A stretch of 34,491 bases of DNA from Endomicrobiales bacterium (GTDB taxonomy: Bacteria; Elusimicrobiota; Endomicrobiia; Endomicrobiales; JAFGGC01), in NCBI GenBank assembly GCA_016930715.1, contig JAFGGC010000039.1:1-34491 (forward strand), written 5' to 3'. Both the position numbers and the translations under genes were made by a program. Of this stretch, positions 8,119 through 15,870 are shown one piece after another. The notes beneath the pieces are model-generated. The model did no database searches. It worked only from the letters and a program-made list of their open reading frames with translations, and was not told the origin of the DNA. Positions within the stretch are counted from its first letter, which is position 1, and each line of letters begins with the position of its first letter.

Positions 8119-9633
8119 TCAGACGTTCATCCAGTGTGTTATGATAGTCTTCCTGTTCTTGTTCTTCGCTATCCCGGGGTCAGTATAGTACGAATCCTCG
8201 GTGAAATGGGTCGAAGATATCTCCTCTATTATCGCCCCGTTCTTGCTTGAAAACATGTGCTTCACGCCCTTTTCTATCGTGATTATCTCTCCCGGTTTTA
8301 AATCCCTTTTCTTGCCGTCTAGCTCAAGTATTATATCCCCGTAAAGCACGTGGAACGTCTCTTCCTTCACCTTGTGATGCTGCTCGGGATGCTTTTGCCC
8401 GGGCACAACGACTATCAATTTCTTGCAGTAACCGCGGTTTATTATATTTATCAGCGTGCAGCCGTATTCAAAAAACCTGTCTATGCCGAAATGGTGCGAT
8501 ATCTCAAGGTCCAGCCTGCTTGAAACCAGTATCCCGCTTTTATCAATAACATCTTTTACCGCCAGCACTATTTTATACACTTTCTCCCTGTTGTCCATGA
8601 GTTTCGTGTTTGCGGACATAATATGCGAGCCTTTTTCTATGTTCTCTGTCGCGTATATTTCGACGTATTTTGACAAGTCATTGGCGATCAACTGGCCCTC
8701 TTTTGTCGGTATGGCGAGGAACGTGTCAGCCAGATGTATTTGTTCCCCTTTCTTAATGGCGCGTTTTGAGAAAACCCCTCTTCCCAGTGACTTCAGGCTC
8801 GCAAGCTCATCATTCGTAAATTTCATCCTTTTTCCGGCGACACCGCATAACGTGAACGCCGTTTTTGCCGCGCTAAGCCATTTATCCAGCTGCTCGGGCG
8901 TGGCCGAATAGTCGTTCGTGCCGTATTTGTCGGTTTTTACACCCACGTGCTTCTCGAAGATGGAAGCCCTTTTTGCCACGGCTATCTTGATTCCTTCGTA
9001 ATTATCCGGTTTTTCATGTGTTGAATACCCCAAAACCACCTGCGGATACCTTATTTTCAGCAAGTCTATCTGGTTTAGCTGAAGATTCTCGTTTTTTGTC
9101 GGATATTCCGCCACGCAGTGCATAAGCGCGAATTTCTTGTCCCTGTGGAGGAAAAAGCTGACTACTTTGTCGATATCTTCAACACTCGCTCCGGCTGTCG
9201 AAGCTATTATAGGTTTGTCGGTTTTTGCTATGCATTCAAGCAAAGGCCAATCAGTGAAAGAACAGCTGGCTATTTTGATAATGTCATATTTATGCCGCAT
9301 TATTGCATCAACCGAATTTTCGTCAAAAGGCGTGCATACCGTTAAAAATCCCAGTTTTTCGGCTTCGGTTTTGAGTTTTTTGAAATCATCTTCGCTTATA
9401 CGCGTTTCCGAGAACCTTTTTACATACTTATACTCATGCTTATCCTTATAATCCGGGTGGATAAAAGTATCCAGGTCGCGGTACTGGAATTTGAAGGCGA
9501 ACTGAAAACTATACTTCCTGCATACGGCATGAACATCCCTGATTATCCTGAGGCCGTGCTCAACATCGCCCATGTGATTGTTCGCCATTTCAAAAATGAA
9601 CAGGTTTTCAAAAACGTCACTGCTTTTTTTCAT
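8119..9633 (-). CDS. neuB: NeuB-like nonulosonate synthase fused to SAF and C-terminal cupin domains
   Basis: Sialic-acid-synthase-type enzyme that should condense a six-carbon aldose with phosphoenolpyruvate, 504 residues against about 350 for usual NeuB/PseI. The NeuB barrel is at about 10-265: EMANNHMGD (15-23, metal and catalytic region), FKFQYRD (47-53), CTPFDE (100-105), GYSTHE (202-207), EKHVG. An SAF antifreeze-like domain is at about 282-345 (GRGVFSKRAIKKGEQI). A cupin domain of D-lyxose-isomerase type follows (about 350-504), with probable metal ligands in PEQHHKVKEET (417-426) and GVKH (456-459). AGAGGA precedes the ATG. The cupin may isomerise the substrate or product (inference). 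The N-terminal sequence does not look like PseI. Confidence 0.9.
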   Translation of the reverse strand: MKKSSDVFENLFIFEMANNHMGDVEHGLRIIRDVHAVCRKYSFQFAFKFQYRDLDTFIHPDYKDKHEYKYVKRFSETRISEDDFKKLKTEAEKLGFLTVCTPFDENSVDAIMRHKYDIIKIASCSFTDWPLLECIAKTDKPIIASTAGASVEDIDKVVSFFLHRDKKFALMHCVAEYPTKNENLQLNQIDLLKIRYPQVVLGYSTHEKPDNYEGIKIAVAKRASIFEKHVGVKTDKYGTNDYSATPEQLDKWLSAAKTAFTLCGVAGKRMKFTNDELASLKSLGRGVFSKRAIKKGEQIHLADTFLAIPTKEGQLIANDLSKYVEIYATENIEKGSHIMSANTKLMDNREKVYKIVLAVKDVIDKSGILVSSRLDLEISHHFGIDRFFEYGCTLINIINRGYCKKLIVVVPGQKHPEQHHKVKEETFHVLYGDIILELDGKKRDLKPGEIITIEKGVKHMFSSKNGAIIEEISSTHFTEDSYYTDPGIAKNKNRKTIITHWMNV

Positions 9634-11422
9634 AGGTTTCCTCTGATACCTGCATATTTTCCTTCAGCTCTTTTCTGGATAAAAACGGATACATGTCTTC
9701 CAAGGGCCGGGATTCAAAACTCCCGTCCTTTTTTCTGTACGCCATCGTTTTCGGAGATATCCCCTGTTTCGGAGACACTCGGACTTCGCAGAGTGCTGGG
9801 CCTTTCAAGGAAACGGCTTTCTTTATCGCTTTTTTGAGCTCGTTGTTCGTTCTAATGAGCAGATAGCGCAAACCATAAGCATCTGCGATCGCTCTGTAAT
9901 CCGGATTATTGACCCCCGAATGCTCATCCGAACCTACGTAGTGACCATTAAAGAAATTGTCCTGGGTAAGGCGTATTGACGTGTATCCTGAGTTGTTAAA
10001 AACGAACACCTTCACGGGCAGTCTGTACTGCTTGAGCATACCAAGTTCCTGTATGTTCATGCACAAGCTTCCGTCGCCTTCTACGCATACAACACGCCTG
10101 GCTTTTCGGGCTACGCAGGCGCCTATCGCGGCCGGAAGCCCCCAACCCATAGCACCGTATCCGTTGTTCGTGAAAGCGGCCTGCCCTTTTTTAACCCTGA
10201 ACGCCTGATAAAGGCACAGAGCCGCCAGGGCGTTTGCTGAAACAACGACGTCGTTTTTTTTCAGCACGTCCGATAAAACATCATAGAAAGCATACGTGTT
10301 CACGTGCTTCTTGTCCTTGAAATAATCGCTTGTCATATTCGGGTATCTGGTTTTCCATTTCTTACATGCTTCTATCCACTTCCGCGGCGCTGTTATTCTG
10401 TTCATTTTAGTCTGCCTGAGGAATTCCTCGAGGAACTCACGGGCATCCGCCTTTACCCGCATATCGGGCTTTATCGTGCTTTTTTCAAGCTCATTCCTAT
10501 CGATATCAACCACTATCTTTTTCGCATTTTTCATCACGTCCTTGTAGTTATAGCCCACTATTTTCATGTTCAACCTGGTACCGATACAAAGGACGCAGTC
10601 GGCGTTCTGAAGCACGAAATTCGCCCTCCTTTGGCCGATAATCCCGGGTTTTCCCATGAACATCGGATGGATGTCGGGCACGAGATCCATCCCGTTGAAC
10701 GATAAAAGCACGGGGATCACGTTTTTTTCGATGATTCTCAAAATAAGTTCTCGGGCACCTGACAGCTTGATGCCATGGCCACATAACAAAACCGGCCTTT
10801 TCGCAGCCTTAAGCGTACCGACAATCCTCGCTACCAAGCGTTTAAGCTGCTTATTTTTACGTGGTTTTTCCGGCACATAGGATCTAAGCTTTCTTTCATC
10901 TATCATGGCGCCCTGAACATCAAGCGGAATATTCACCCAGACCGGGCCGGGCCGGCCGGAAGCCGCGATATAATACGCCTTTTCAAGCTCGAATTTAATG
11001 TTACGGGGATCGTCCACCGTCACCGCGTACTTTGTTACCGGTTTTACGATATCAATTATATTTATTTCCTGCTCGCCTATCTGGCGCAGTTTTTTATAGT
11101 CCGCTATCAGTTCTCTCTTTATCTGTCCCGAAATAACGAGCATCGGCACGGAATCGACCCACGCTCCCGCCACGCCGGAAACTGCGTTTGTGCTGCCTGG
11201 GCCTGTCGTTACGATACACGCGGAAACGCCTTTCCCTGCGCGGGCGTAGCCCTCGCAGCAGTACGTCGTCGCCTGCTCATTGTAATTGCAGAAATACCTG
11301 ATGTTTCTGTTTGAACCGGCGGACTCGACAAGATGCATTATGCCGCCGCCCGAAACCATGAACACGTCTTTTATGCCGCGCCTTACCAGGAATTTGACAA
11401 CATAGTCCGAAAGTTTAATCAT
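9617..11422 (-). CDS. ThDP-dependent acetolactate-synthase-like enzyme
   Basis: Thiamine-diphosphate enzyme, 601 residues, with the three usual domains: N-terminal pyrimidine-binding (about 1-175, catalytic Glu49 in NYNEQ), central (about 195-340, LLCGHGIKLSGA), and C-terminal pyrophosphate-binding (about 380-560, GDG at 449-451 through NN at 477-478). ATG at 11422 is chosen because it follows the aminotransferase stop by 2 nt and begins the conserved region; an upstream start would lie inside that gene. No regulatory subunit or ilv genes are present, so branched-chain amino acid synthesis is unlikely. Possible roles are a two-carbon transfer to a keto sugar, as in YerE, or a 2-keto-acid decarboxylation. 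It overlaps the NeuB gene by 17 nt. Confidence 0.9.
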   Translation of the reverse strand: MIKLSDYVVKFLVRRGIKDVFMVSGGGIMHLVESAGSNRNIRYFCNYNEQATTYCCEGYARAGKGVSACIVTTGPGSTNAVSGVAGAWVDSVPMLVISGQIKRELIADYKKLRQIGEQEINIIDIVKPVTKYAVTVDDPRNIKFELEKAYYIAASGRPGPVWVNIPLDVQGAMIDERKLRSYVPEKPRKNKQLKRLVARIVGTLKAAKRPVLLCGHGIKLSGARELILRIIEKNVIPVLLSFNGMDLVPDIHPMFMGKPGIIGQRRANFVLQNADCVLCIGTRLNMKIVGYNYKDVMKNAKKIVVDIDRNELEKSTIKPDMRVKADAREFLEEFLRQTKMNRITAPRKWIEACKKWKTRYPNMTSDYFKDKKHVNTYAFYDVLSDVLKKNDVVVSANALAALCLYQAFRVKKGQAAFTNNGYGAMGWGLPAAIGACVARKARRVVCVEGDGSLCMNIQELGMLKQYRLPVKVFVFNNSGYTSIRLTQDNFFNGHYVGSDEHSGVNNPDYRAIADAYGLRYLLIRTNNELKKAIKKAVSLKGPALCEVRVSPKQGISPKTMAYRKKDGSFESRPLEDMYPFLSRKELKENMQVSEETYEKKQ

Positions 11423-11424
11423 GT

Positions 11425-12750
11425 TCAAGTAAGCCTTTTGAAACCCGAATGGCACACGGGTCCCGCGAGAAATTTTTCCGGTTTCCCGGTTTTCACCGCT
11501 TTCGAAATGAACCTGAATGCCCTATTGACGGCCTCAAGGTATTTTCTGACGTGTTTTTCCTTGTGGGCATACGAGGCATAAAACGCGGTTGTTGCCAAAA
11601 TACCTTCCACCAGCATGAATTGCGTGAAGAGCGTCTTCAACACCAGGGGTTTTTTATGTGTGAAAGAAAAATGGCCGAGAGGATACATACCGCCGACGTG
11701 TATTTCCAAACCGTTGTCTCTTGCCAGCTTCTGCCATCCATTTTGCACCATCTTCCCCATCTTTACAAGGTGTTTATGCACTTTAAACTTCATAAACTTT
11801 TTTATTGTCGCCACCGCAGCCGACGGACCTATCCTGTCCGTCCAGTACGTGCTGCTTATGAACGTGCCCTGTGCCACTTCCATTACCTTGCCCGTGCCGA
11901 GTATCGCGGCCATGGGAAAGCCGTTCGAGATGCCCTTCGCGAACACGGCAATGTCGGGTTTAAGCCCGTACAACATGTGCGCCCCGCCGGCGTTCAGCCG
12001 GAATCCGGCCGTTATCTCATCGACTATCAGCACTATACCGCGTTTCTTTGTTTCACGCCTTATCGTTGTCACGAATTCCTTTTCAGGCTCGGAATTCCTT
12101 ATTGATTCAAGAATCACAGCTCCCGTGTTTTTTCCGTATTTCCGCATCAACCCCAGGAACTGCTTCGTATTATTGTAATTAAACGGGTATGACGTCCCCT
12201 TGAGAGCCCTCGGTACCCCGTGCGGGCTCAATCCCGGCAGTAAATGCCCGTCGAGCGATTTTCTGTCCGCCAGGTTCGAGGAAAGGTACCAGTCGTGCCA
12301 GCCGTGATAACCGCAAAAAAGCACAATGTCCCTGCCGGTCTTCGCCCTCGCTATCCTGACGGCCTGCGACATCGCTTCGCCGCCGGAACGCGCGTAACGC
12401 ACCATCCGGGCCCAGGGATGAAGCTTCATCAGCAATTCCGCCAGTTCCACTTCTTCTGGGGCGTTCAATGTATTCATGGAACCCTTTTCAACCGCAGATT
12501 TAACCGCTCTATTAATATCGTCATCTGCATAACCAATAAGGCACGAACCAATGCCCATGTAGCTCATGTCCACGTACTTTTTGCCGTCCAGATCCCACAC
12601 CTCGCAGCCCTTAGCCCTGCTGTAGTACGCCGGCCAATATTCAGGAAGGTGCATTTCCGGACGTTTCGACAACAGCTGCGTCCCGCCGGGTATCAGTTTC
12701 TTAGCCTTCTTGTACAGTTTCTGAGATCTTCCAAAGATTGTTTTTTTCAT
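11425..12750 (-). CDS. Class III PLP aminotransferase (glutamate-1-semialdehyde aminomutase-like)
   Basis: PLP enzyme of the class III fold, 441 residues. RSGGEAMSQAVRIAR (121-135), FCGYHGWHDWY (145-155), VDEITAGFR with Asp244, and FAKGISNGFP with Schiff-base Lys272 are the class hallmarks. It is longer than HemL and sits far from haem genes, so a sugar or keto-intermediate transaminase is more likely than tetrapyrrole synthesis. Class III enzymes usually aminate terminal aldehydes, so it may put an amine on a chain end of the NeuB-module sugar (inference). The start overlaps the SpsF-like gene; the ThDP gene starts 2 nt after its stop. Confidence 0.88.
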   Translation of the reverse strand: MKKTIFGRSQKLYKKAKKLIPGGTQLLSKRPEMHLPEYWPAYYSRAKGCEVWDLDGKKYVDMSYMGIGSCLIGYADDDINRAVKSAVEKGSMNTLNAPEEVELAELLMKLHPWARMVRYARSGGEAMSQAVRIARAKTGRDIVLFCGYHGWHDWYLSSNLADRKSLDGHLLPGLSPHGVPRALKGTSYPFNYNNTKQFLGLMRKYGKNTGAVILESIRNSEPEKEFVTTIRRETKKRGIVLIVDEITAGFRLNAGGAHMLYGLKPDIAVFAKGISNGFPMAAILGTGKVMEVAQGTFISSTYWTDRIGPSAAVATIKKFMKFKVHKHLVKMGKMVQNGWQKLARDNGLEIHVGGMYPLGHFSFTHKKPLVLKTLFTQFMLVEGILATTAFYASYAHKEKHVRKYLEAVNRAFRFISKAVKTGKPEKFLAGPVCHSGFKRLT

Positions 12751-13508
12751 TTTATTACTTTATCGTTCCTTATGGATTTTTCATAGCCTTCGTTCCGCTT
12801 TATCTCGCTGTTAATGGACTCCACGTTCTTGTTATTTTTGATATATTCTGCTATCTCTTTTATGCCGAAATTCGGGTTGCCGGGATACAATTCTTCGTAA
12901 ATTCTTTTTATAAATGCGTAATCCCGTTCTTCATCGAGCGTCCAACGTTTCCCCGAAAGGTTTATTTCGTTCTTTTTGACGGATAGTTTAAATACGCTGC
13001 TATTTTTCCAGATATAAGGCGTTACATGTTCCCTTTCCGACTGGAGCTTCGCTTCACGCCACGCCTTTTCAAGCGCATTGAAGGTAAATATCTCAACATC
13101 CTCCCCGTCAGGGTATGTTTCTTCAAGCGTGTTTGAGGTATAATCCGATTTTTCTGCCAGATGAAGCCTAACCACGTCGTCAATGATATGAGAATCCATT
13201 AACGGGCAATCGGACGTTATGCGGACTATATGATCCGGCCCGTACGACTTCGCTGCCTGATAAAACCTGTCCAGCACGTCGTCTTCCGAACCGGGGAAGC
13301 ACGGCACGCCTATTTTTCCGCAGAGCGCGATTATCTTCCTGTCCTTTTCGTTCACCGTTGTGGCGACTACCACTTCATTGACCATTTTCGAGAGTTTTAC
13401 CCTCTCGATGACCCTCTCGAGCACCGTTTTCCCGACCATATCCATCAGAACCTTGCCGGGGAGCCTGCTCGCGCCCATCCTTGCCTGTATTATCGCGGTA
13501 ATCTTCAT
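12747..13508 (-). CDS. SpsF-like cytidylyltransferase
   Basis: Nucleotidyltransferase of the CMP-Kdo-synthetase/SpsF group, 253 residues. IIQARMGASRLPGKVL (6-21) is the SpsF signature, followed by GSEDDVLDRFYQAAK and RITSDCPL. It is clearly different from the PseF-type enzyme in the same operon. In Bacillus spore-coat clusters SpsF accompanies the NeuB-like SpsE; here a NeuB-like gene lies three genes downstream. It probably makes a second CMP-activated acidic sugar (inference). The C-terminal 20-30 residues are charged and lack recognisable motifs. ATGA overlaps join it to both neighbours. Confidence 0.87.
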   Translation of the reverse strand: MKITAIIQARMGASRLPGKVLMDMVGKTVLERVIERVKLSKMVNEVVVATTVNEKDRKIIALCGKIGVPCFPGSEDDVLDRFYQAAKSYGPDHIVRITSDCPLMDSHIIDDVVRLHLAEKSDYTSNTLEETYPDGEDVEIFTFNALEKAWREAKLQSEREHVTPYIWKNSSVFKLSVKKNEINLSGKRWTLDEERDYAFIKRIYEELYPGNPNFGIKEIAEYIKNNKNVESINSEIKRNEGYEKSIRNDKVIK

Positions 13509-14497
13509 AGCTTCACCGTTCTTCCTTTGGATTTTTTTGCCTTTTCGATTATTCTGACCAGTTCGCGCCCTTCTTCGATGCCGGTGGCGGGCTTTTTACC
13601 TTTACCGATAACGTCGATAAAATGCCTCGCTTCTTCAACATACATCCGGTTAAGATCGTATTTTCCGGGTTCTTTGATATGTTCCCATTTCTTAGTTTTG
13701 TATTTATAGACGGATATTCTTCTCTGACTGAAATCCCATTCCACCGTGCCCTTTTCGCCGTAGATGTAGTATGACCTCCTGTAAGGGTGCTGAACGTAAT
13801 CAACGTGGAGCGTGCCTACCGCGCCGCTTTTCATGTTCAGTATCAACTCCGCGATGTCCTCCGTGTCGATATCAAGCGAGCTGTATTTCCCGTTCACGCA
13901 AACAAGGCTTTTAATGCCCCCCATGAACCACTTGATATACGCCAGTTCGTGCGAATCCAGGAGTATCCCGCCCCCCAGTCTTTTATTGGCGCTGTACCCT
14001 TTCCTGTAGTCCTCCCAGGGGTGCCAGTCGGGCAAATACTGACCGGATATGACGTTAAAGGACAATACTTTCCCTATCGCGCCGCTGTCCAGCAAACCTT
14101 TGATTCTTTTAAAACTGGGGTGAAATTTCCAGTTGTATCCCACCAGTATTCCGCACTTATTTTTTTCGGATATTTTTATGAGTTTGTCTATCCCTCTAGT
14201 CTCGTGAGATACGGGCTTTTCAATCAAGAGGTTCAATCCTTTTTTCGCCGCCCTTATAGCGTCTGTCAAATGGTACCTGTTCGGTGTTGCGATCACTGCG
14301 GCATCATACTTCTGCCCACGCAGCGCTTCATTCGGATCTCCATATACTATCACGCTGTATTTACGCCTAATTTCCTCGGCTCTTTTTACGTCCGTTTCGC
14401 AAACCGCGCAATCCTGCTTAAGACTTAAAAAATTCTTTAAATGCCTTTTTCCTATCGAACCGCCTCCGATGATCAGAATCCTGTTCTTTTTCATCAT
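13505..14497 (-). CDS. Gfo/Idh/MocA-family sugar oxidoreductase
   Basis: NAD(P)-dependent dehydrogenase or oxidoreductase acting on a sugar or sugar nucleotide, 330 residues. The N-terminal Rossmann motif is IIGGGSIGKRHL (9-20); the family hallmark EKPVS starts at Glu93; GGGILLDSHELAY carries the likely catalytic histidine. Members in nonulosonate clusters oxidise or reduce keto-sugar intermediates, but the substrate is not readable. The start (ATGATG) overlaps the hisF stop. The end overlaps the cytidylyltransferase start by 4 nt. Confidence 0.88.
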   Translation of the reverse strand: MMKKNRILIIGGGSIGKRHLKNFLSLKQDCAVCETDVKRAEEIRRKYSVIVYGDPNEALRGQKYDAAVIATPNRYHLTDAIRAAKKGLNLLIEKPVSHETRGIDKLIKISEKNKCGILVGYNWKFHPSFKRIKGLLDSGAIGKVLSFNVISGQYLPDWHPWEDYRKGYSANKRLGGGILLDSHELAYIKWFMGGIKSLVCVNGKYSSLDIDTEDIAELILNMKSGAVGTLHVDYVQHPYRRSYYIYGEKGTVEWDFSQRRISVYKYKTKKWEHIKEPGKYDLNRMYVEEARHFIDVIGKGKKPATGIEEGRELVRIIEKAKKSKGRTVKL

Positions 14498-15252
14498 ACT
14501 CTCACGCTTATTCCCTTTTTGCGTAAGTATTGTTTCGCCTCCAAGGGCGTCTGTTCCGTGAAATGGAAAATGCTCGCGGCCGCAATAGCTGACGCCCCAC
14601 CGTCTTTTACGGCCTTTTCCATATGCTCATAATTGCCGGCACCGCCTGAGGCTATCACGGGTATGCTCACCGCATCCGACACTTTCCGCGTCATCTGAAT
14701 ATCATATCCTTTCATAGTGCCGTCCAGATCCACGGAAGTGAGCATAATCTCGCCCGCACCGAGCTTCTCCGCGCTCCTGGCATGCTCCACGGGGTCTATG
14801 TCCGTTCCCTTTTTGCCGGATTGCACGACGACTTTCGCTTCGCCGCCCGTTTTGTATTTATAATCGATTGACACCACAACGCATTGAGAACCGAACTTGT
14901 TCGCTATCTGTTTGACTATGCCAGGATTTTCGACAGCCGCGGTATTCACAACCACTTTGTCCGCGCCAACCTCCAGGAGAAGCCTTACGTCTTCTATGTC
15001 CCTTATTCCGCCCCCGACGGAGAGCGGCATGAAGCATTCGTCCGCGAAATCGTCAACCAGCCTGAAATCCGGTTTTCTTCCTTCCTCCGTGGCCTTTATA
15101 TCAAGGAACACCAGCTCGTCCACCTCGCGCATATTGTAGACCTTTATCGCCTGCATCAGGCTCCCGACCCTTCGCCAGCTGTCAAAGGATACCCCTTTAA
15201 CCAGCGTTGATTCCTTGTACAGAAGCGTCGGTATTATCCTTACCTTTGACAT
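14494..15252 (-). CDS. hisF: HisF-like cyclase-fold subunit lacking catalytic Asp11
   Basis: TIM-barrel partner of HisH, 252 residues, that channels ammonia. Strong HisF features: DELVFLDI (45-52), SVGGGIRD (78-85), ADKVVVNTAAVENP (97-110), SGKKGTD, ASGGAG. In true HisF, Asp11 (in IPCLDV) and Asp130 do the cyclase chemistry. Here the aligned stretch is IIPTLLYKES, so position 11 is Leu, while Asp130 is kept (SID at 128-130). This fits the WbuZ-type paralogue that feeds ammonia to an N-acetyl sugar amidotransferase. The ATG at 15252 is chosen over a TTG one codon upstream. It overlaps the oxidoreductase gene. Confidence 0.9.
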   Translation of the reverse strand: MSKVRIIPTLLYKESTLVKGVSFDSWRRVGSLMQAIKVYNMREVDELVFLDIKATEEGRKPDFRLVDDFADECFMPLSVGGGIRDIEDVRLLLEVGADKVVVNTAAVENPGIVKQIANKFGSQCVVVSIDYKYKTGGEAKVVVQSGKKGTDIDPVEHARSAEKLGAGEIMLTSVDLDGTMKGYDIQMTRKVSDAVSIPVIASGGAGNYEHMEKAVKDGGASAIAAASIFHFTEQTPLEAKQYLRKKGISVRV

Positions 15253-15869
15253 CAATATTTCTCAATGAAGTTCTTCAACAGCCTGAACCCGGCTTTTTGG
15301 CTTTTTTCGGGATGAAACTGCGTGCCGATTATGTTTTCCCTGCCCACGACGGATGCAAAACCTCCGCAGTACGGCGTCGTGGCGATTATATGGCTTCTAT
15401 CTTTAGGAACAAAGTGGTAACTGTGTACGAAATAGAACTCTTTTCCGTCCGGAATACCTTCAAACAAACCCGCATTTCCGTTATGCCTTACCTCGTTCCA
15501 GCCCACGTGGGGCACCCGCTCTCTCGATTTCCCGGACTTGAACCTTACAACTTCTCCTTCTATCCAGCCCAGTCCTTTTGTCTCGCCTACCTCATATCCC
15601 TTTGACGCGATGAGCTGCATTCCGAGGCATATGCCGAGAAAAGGTATTTTCCTCATTATAACTTGTTCTTTCAATATCTCATCTAGATGATGTTTATGCA
15701 TATTCTGCATCGCATTTGAGTACACCCCAACACCTGGAAGCACAATATGCGTGGCTTGCTTGATATCTTTTTCGTTATAGGTGATAATAGGATTCCCTCC
15801 ACATTCTTCTACAGCCCTAAAAACAGAATCTACATTACACAAACCATAGTCTATGATTGCAACTCTCAT
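15252..15869 (-). CDS. hisH: Glutamine amidotransferase subunit HisH-like, ammonia donor
   Basis: Class I glutaminase that releases ammonia from glutamine, 205 residues. The triad is visible: Cys81 in GICLGMQ, and His186 and Glu188 in QFHPEK. The N-terminus MRVAIIDYGLCNVDSV and LPGVGVY are typical HisH. The ATG at 15869 is chosen because it lies directly after the radical SAM stop and starts the conserved region; an upstream in-frame start would only add non-homologous residues. Context beside the sugar amidotransferase argues for the accessory sugar-amidination role and not histidine synthesis. The 5' third is AT-rich like the upstream gene and the 3' two thirds are not. The stop overlaps hisF (TGATG). 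Confidence 0.9.
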   Translation of the reverse strand: MRVAIIDYGLCNVDSVFRAVEECGGNPIITYNEKDIKQATHIVLPGVGVYSNAMQNMHKHHLDEILKEQVIMRKIPFLGICLGMQLIASKGYEVGETKGLGWIEGEVVRFKSGKSRERVPHVGWNEVRHNGNAGLFEGIPDGKEFYFVHSYHFVPKDRSHIIATTPYCGGFASVVGRENIIGTQFHPEKSQKAGFRLLKNFIEKY

Positions 15870-15870
15870 T

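Noticed and set aside
8119..9633. Assignment of the NeuB-like protein as PseI
   Set aside because: The N-terminal motif pattern, the length and the cupin domain differ from PseI, so the neutral NeuB-like call is safer.
9617..12750. Phosphonate synthesis from the ThDP enzyme plus aminotransferase
   Set aside because: No PEP mutase is present, and the ThDP enzyme is 601 residues with an acetolactate-synthase layout, not a phosphonopyruvate decarboxylase of about 380.
11425..12750. HemL (glutamate-1-semialdehyde aminomutase) in haem synthesis
   Set aside because: The class III signature is shared, but length, divergence and the sugar-operon context argue against a haem role.
14494..15869. hisH and hisF as part of histidine biosynthesis
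   Set aside because: No other his genes are nearby, Asp11 of HisF is missing, and a sugar amidotransferase gene is in the same operon.
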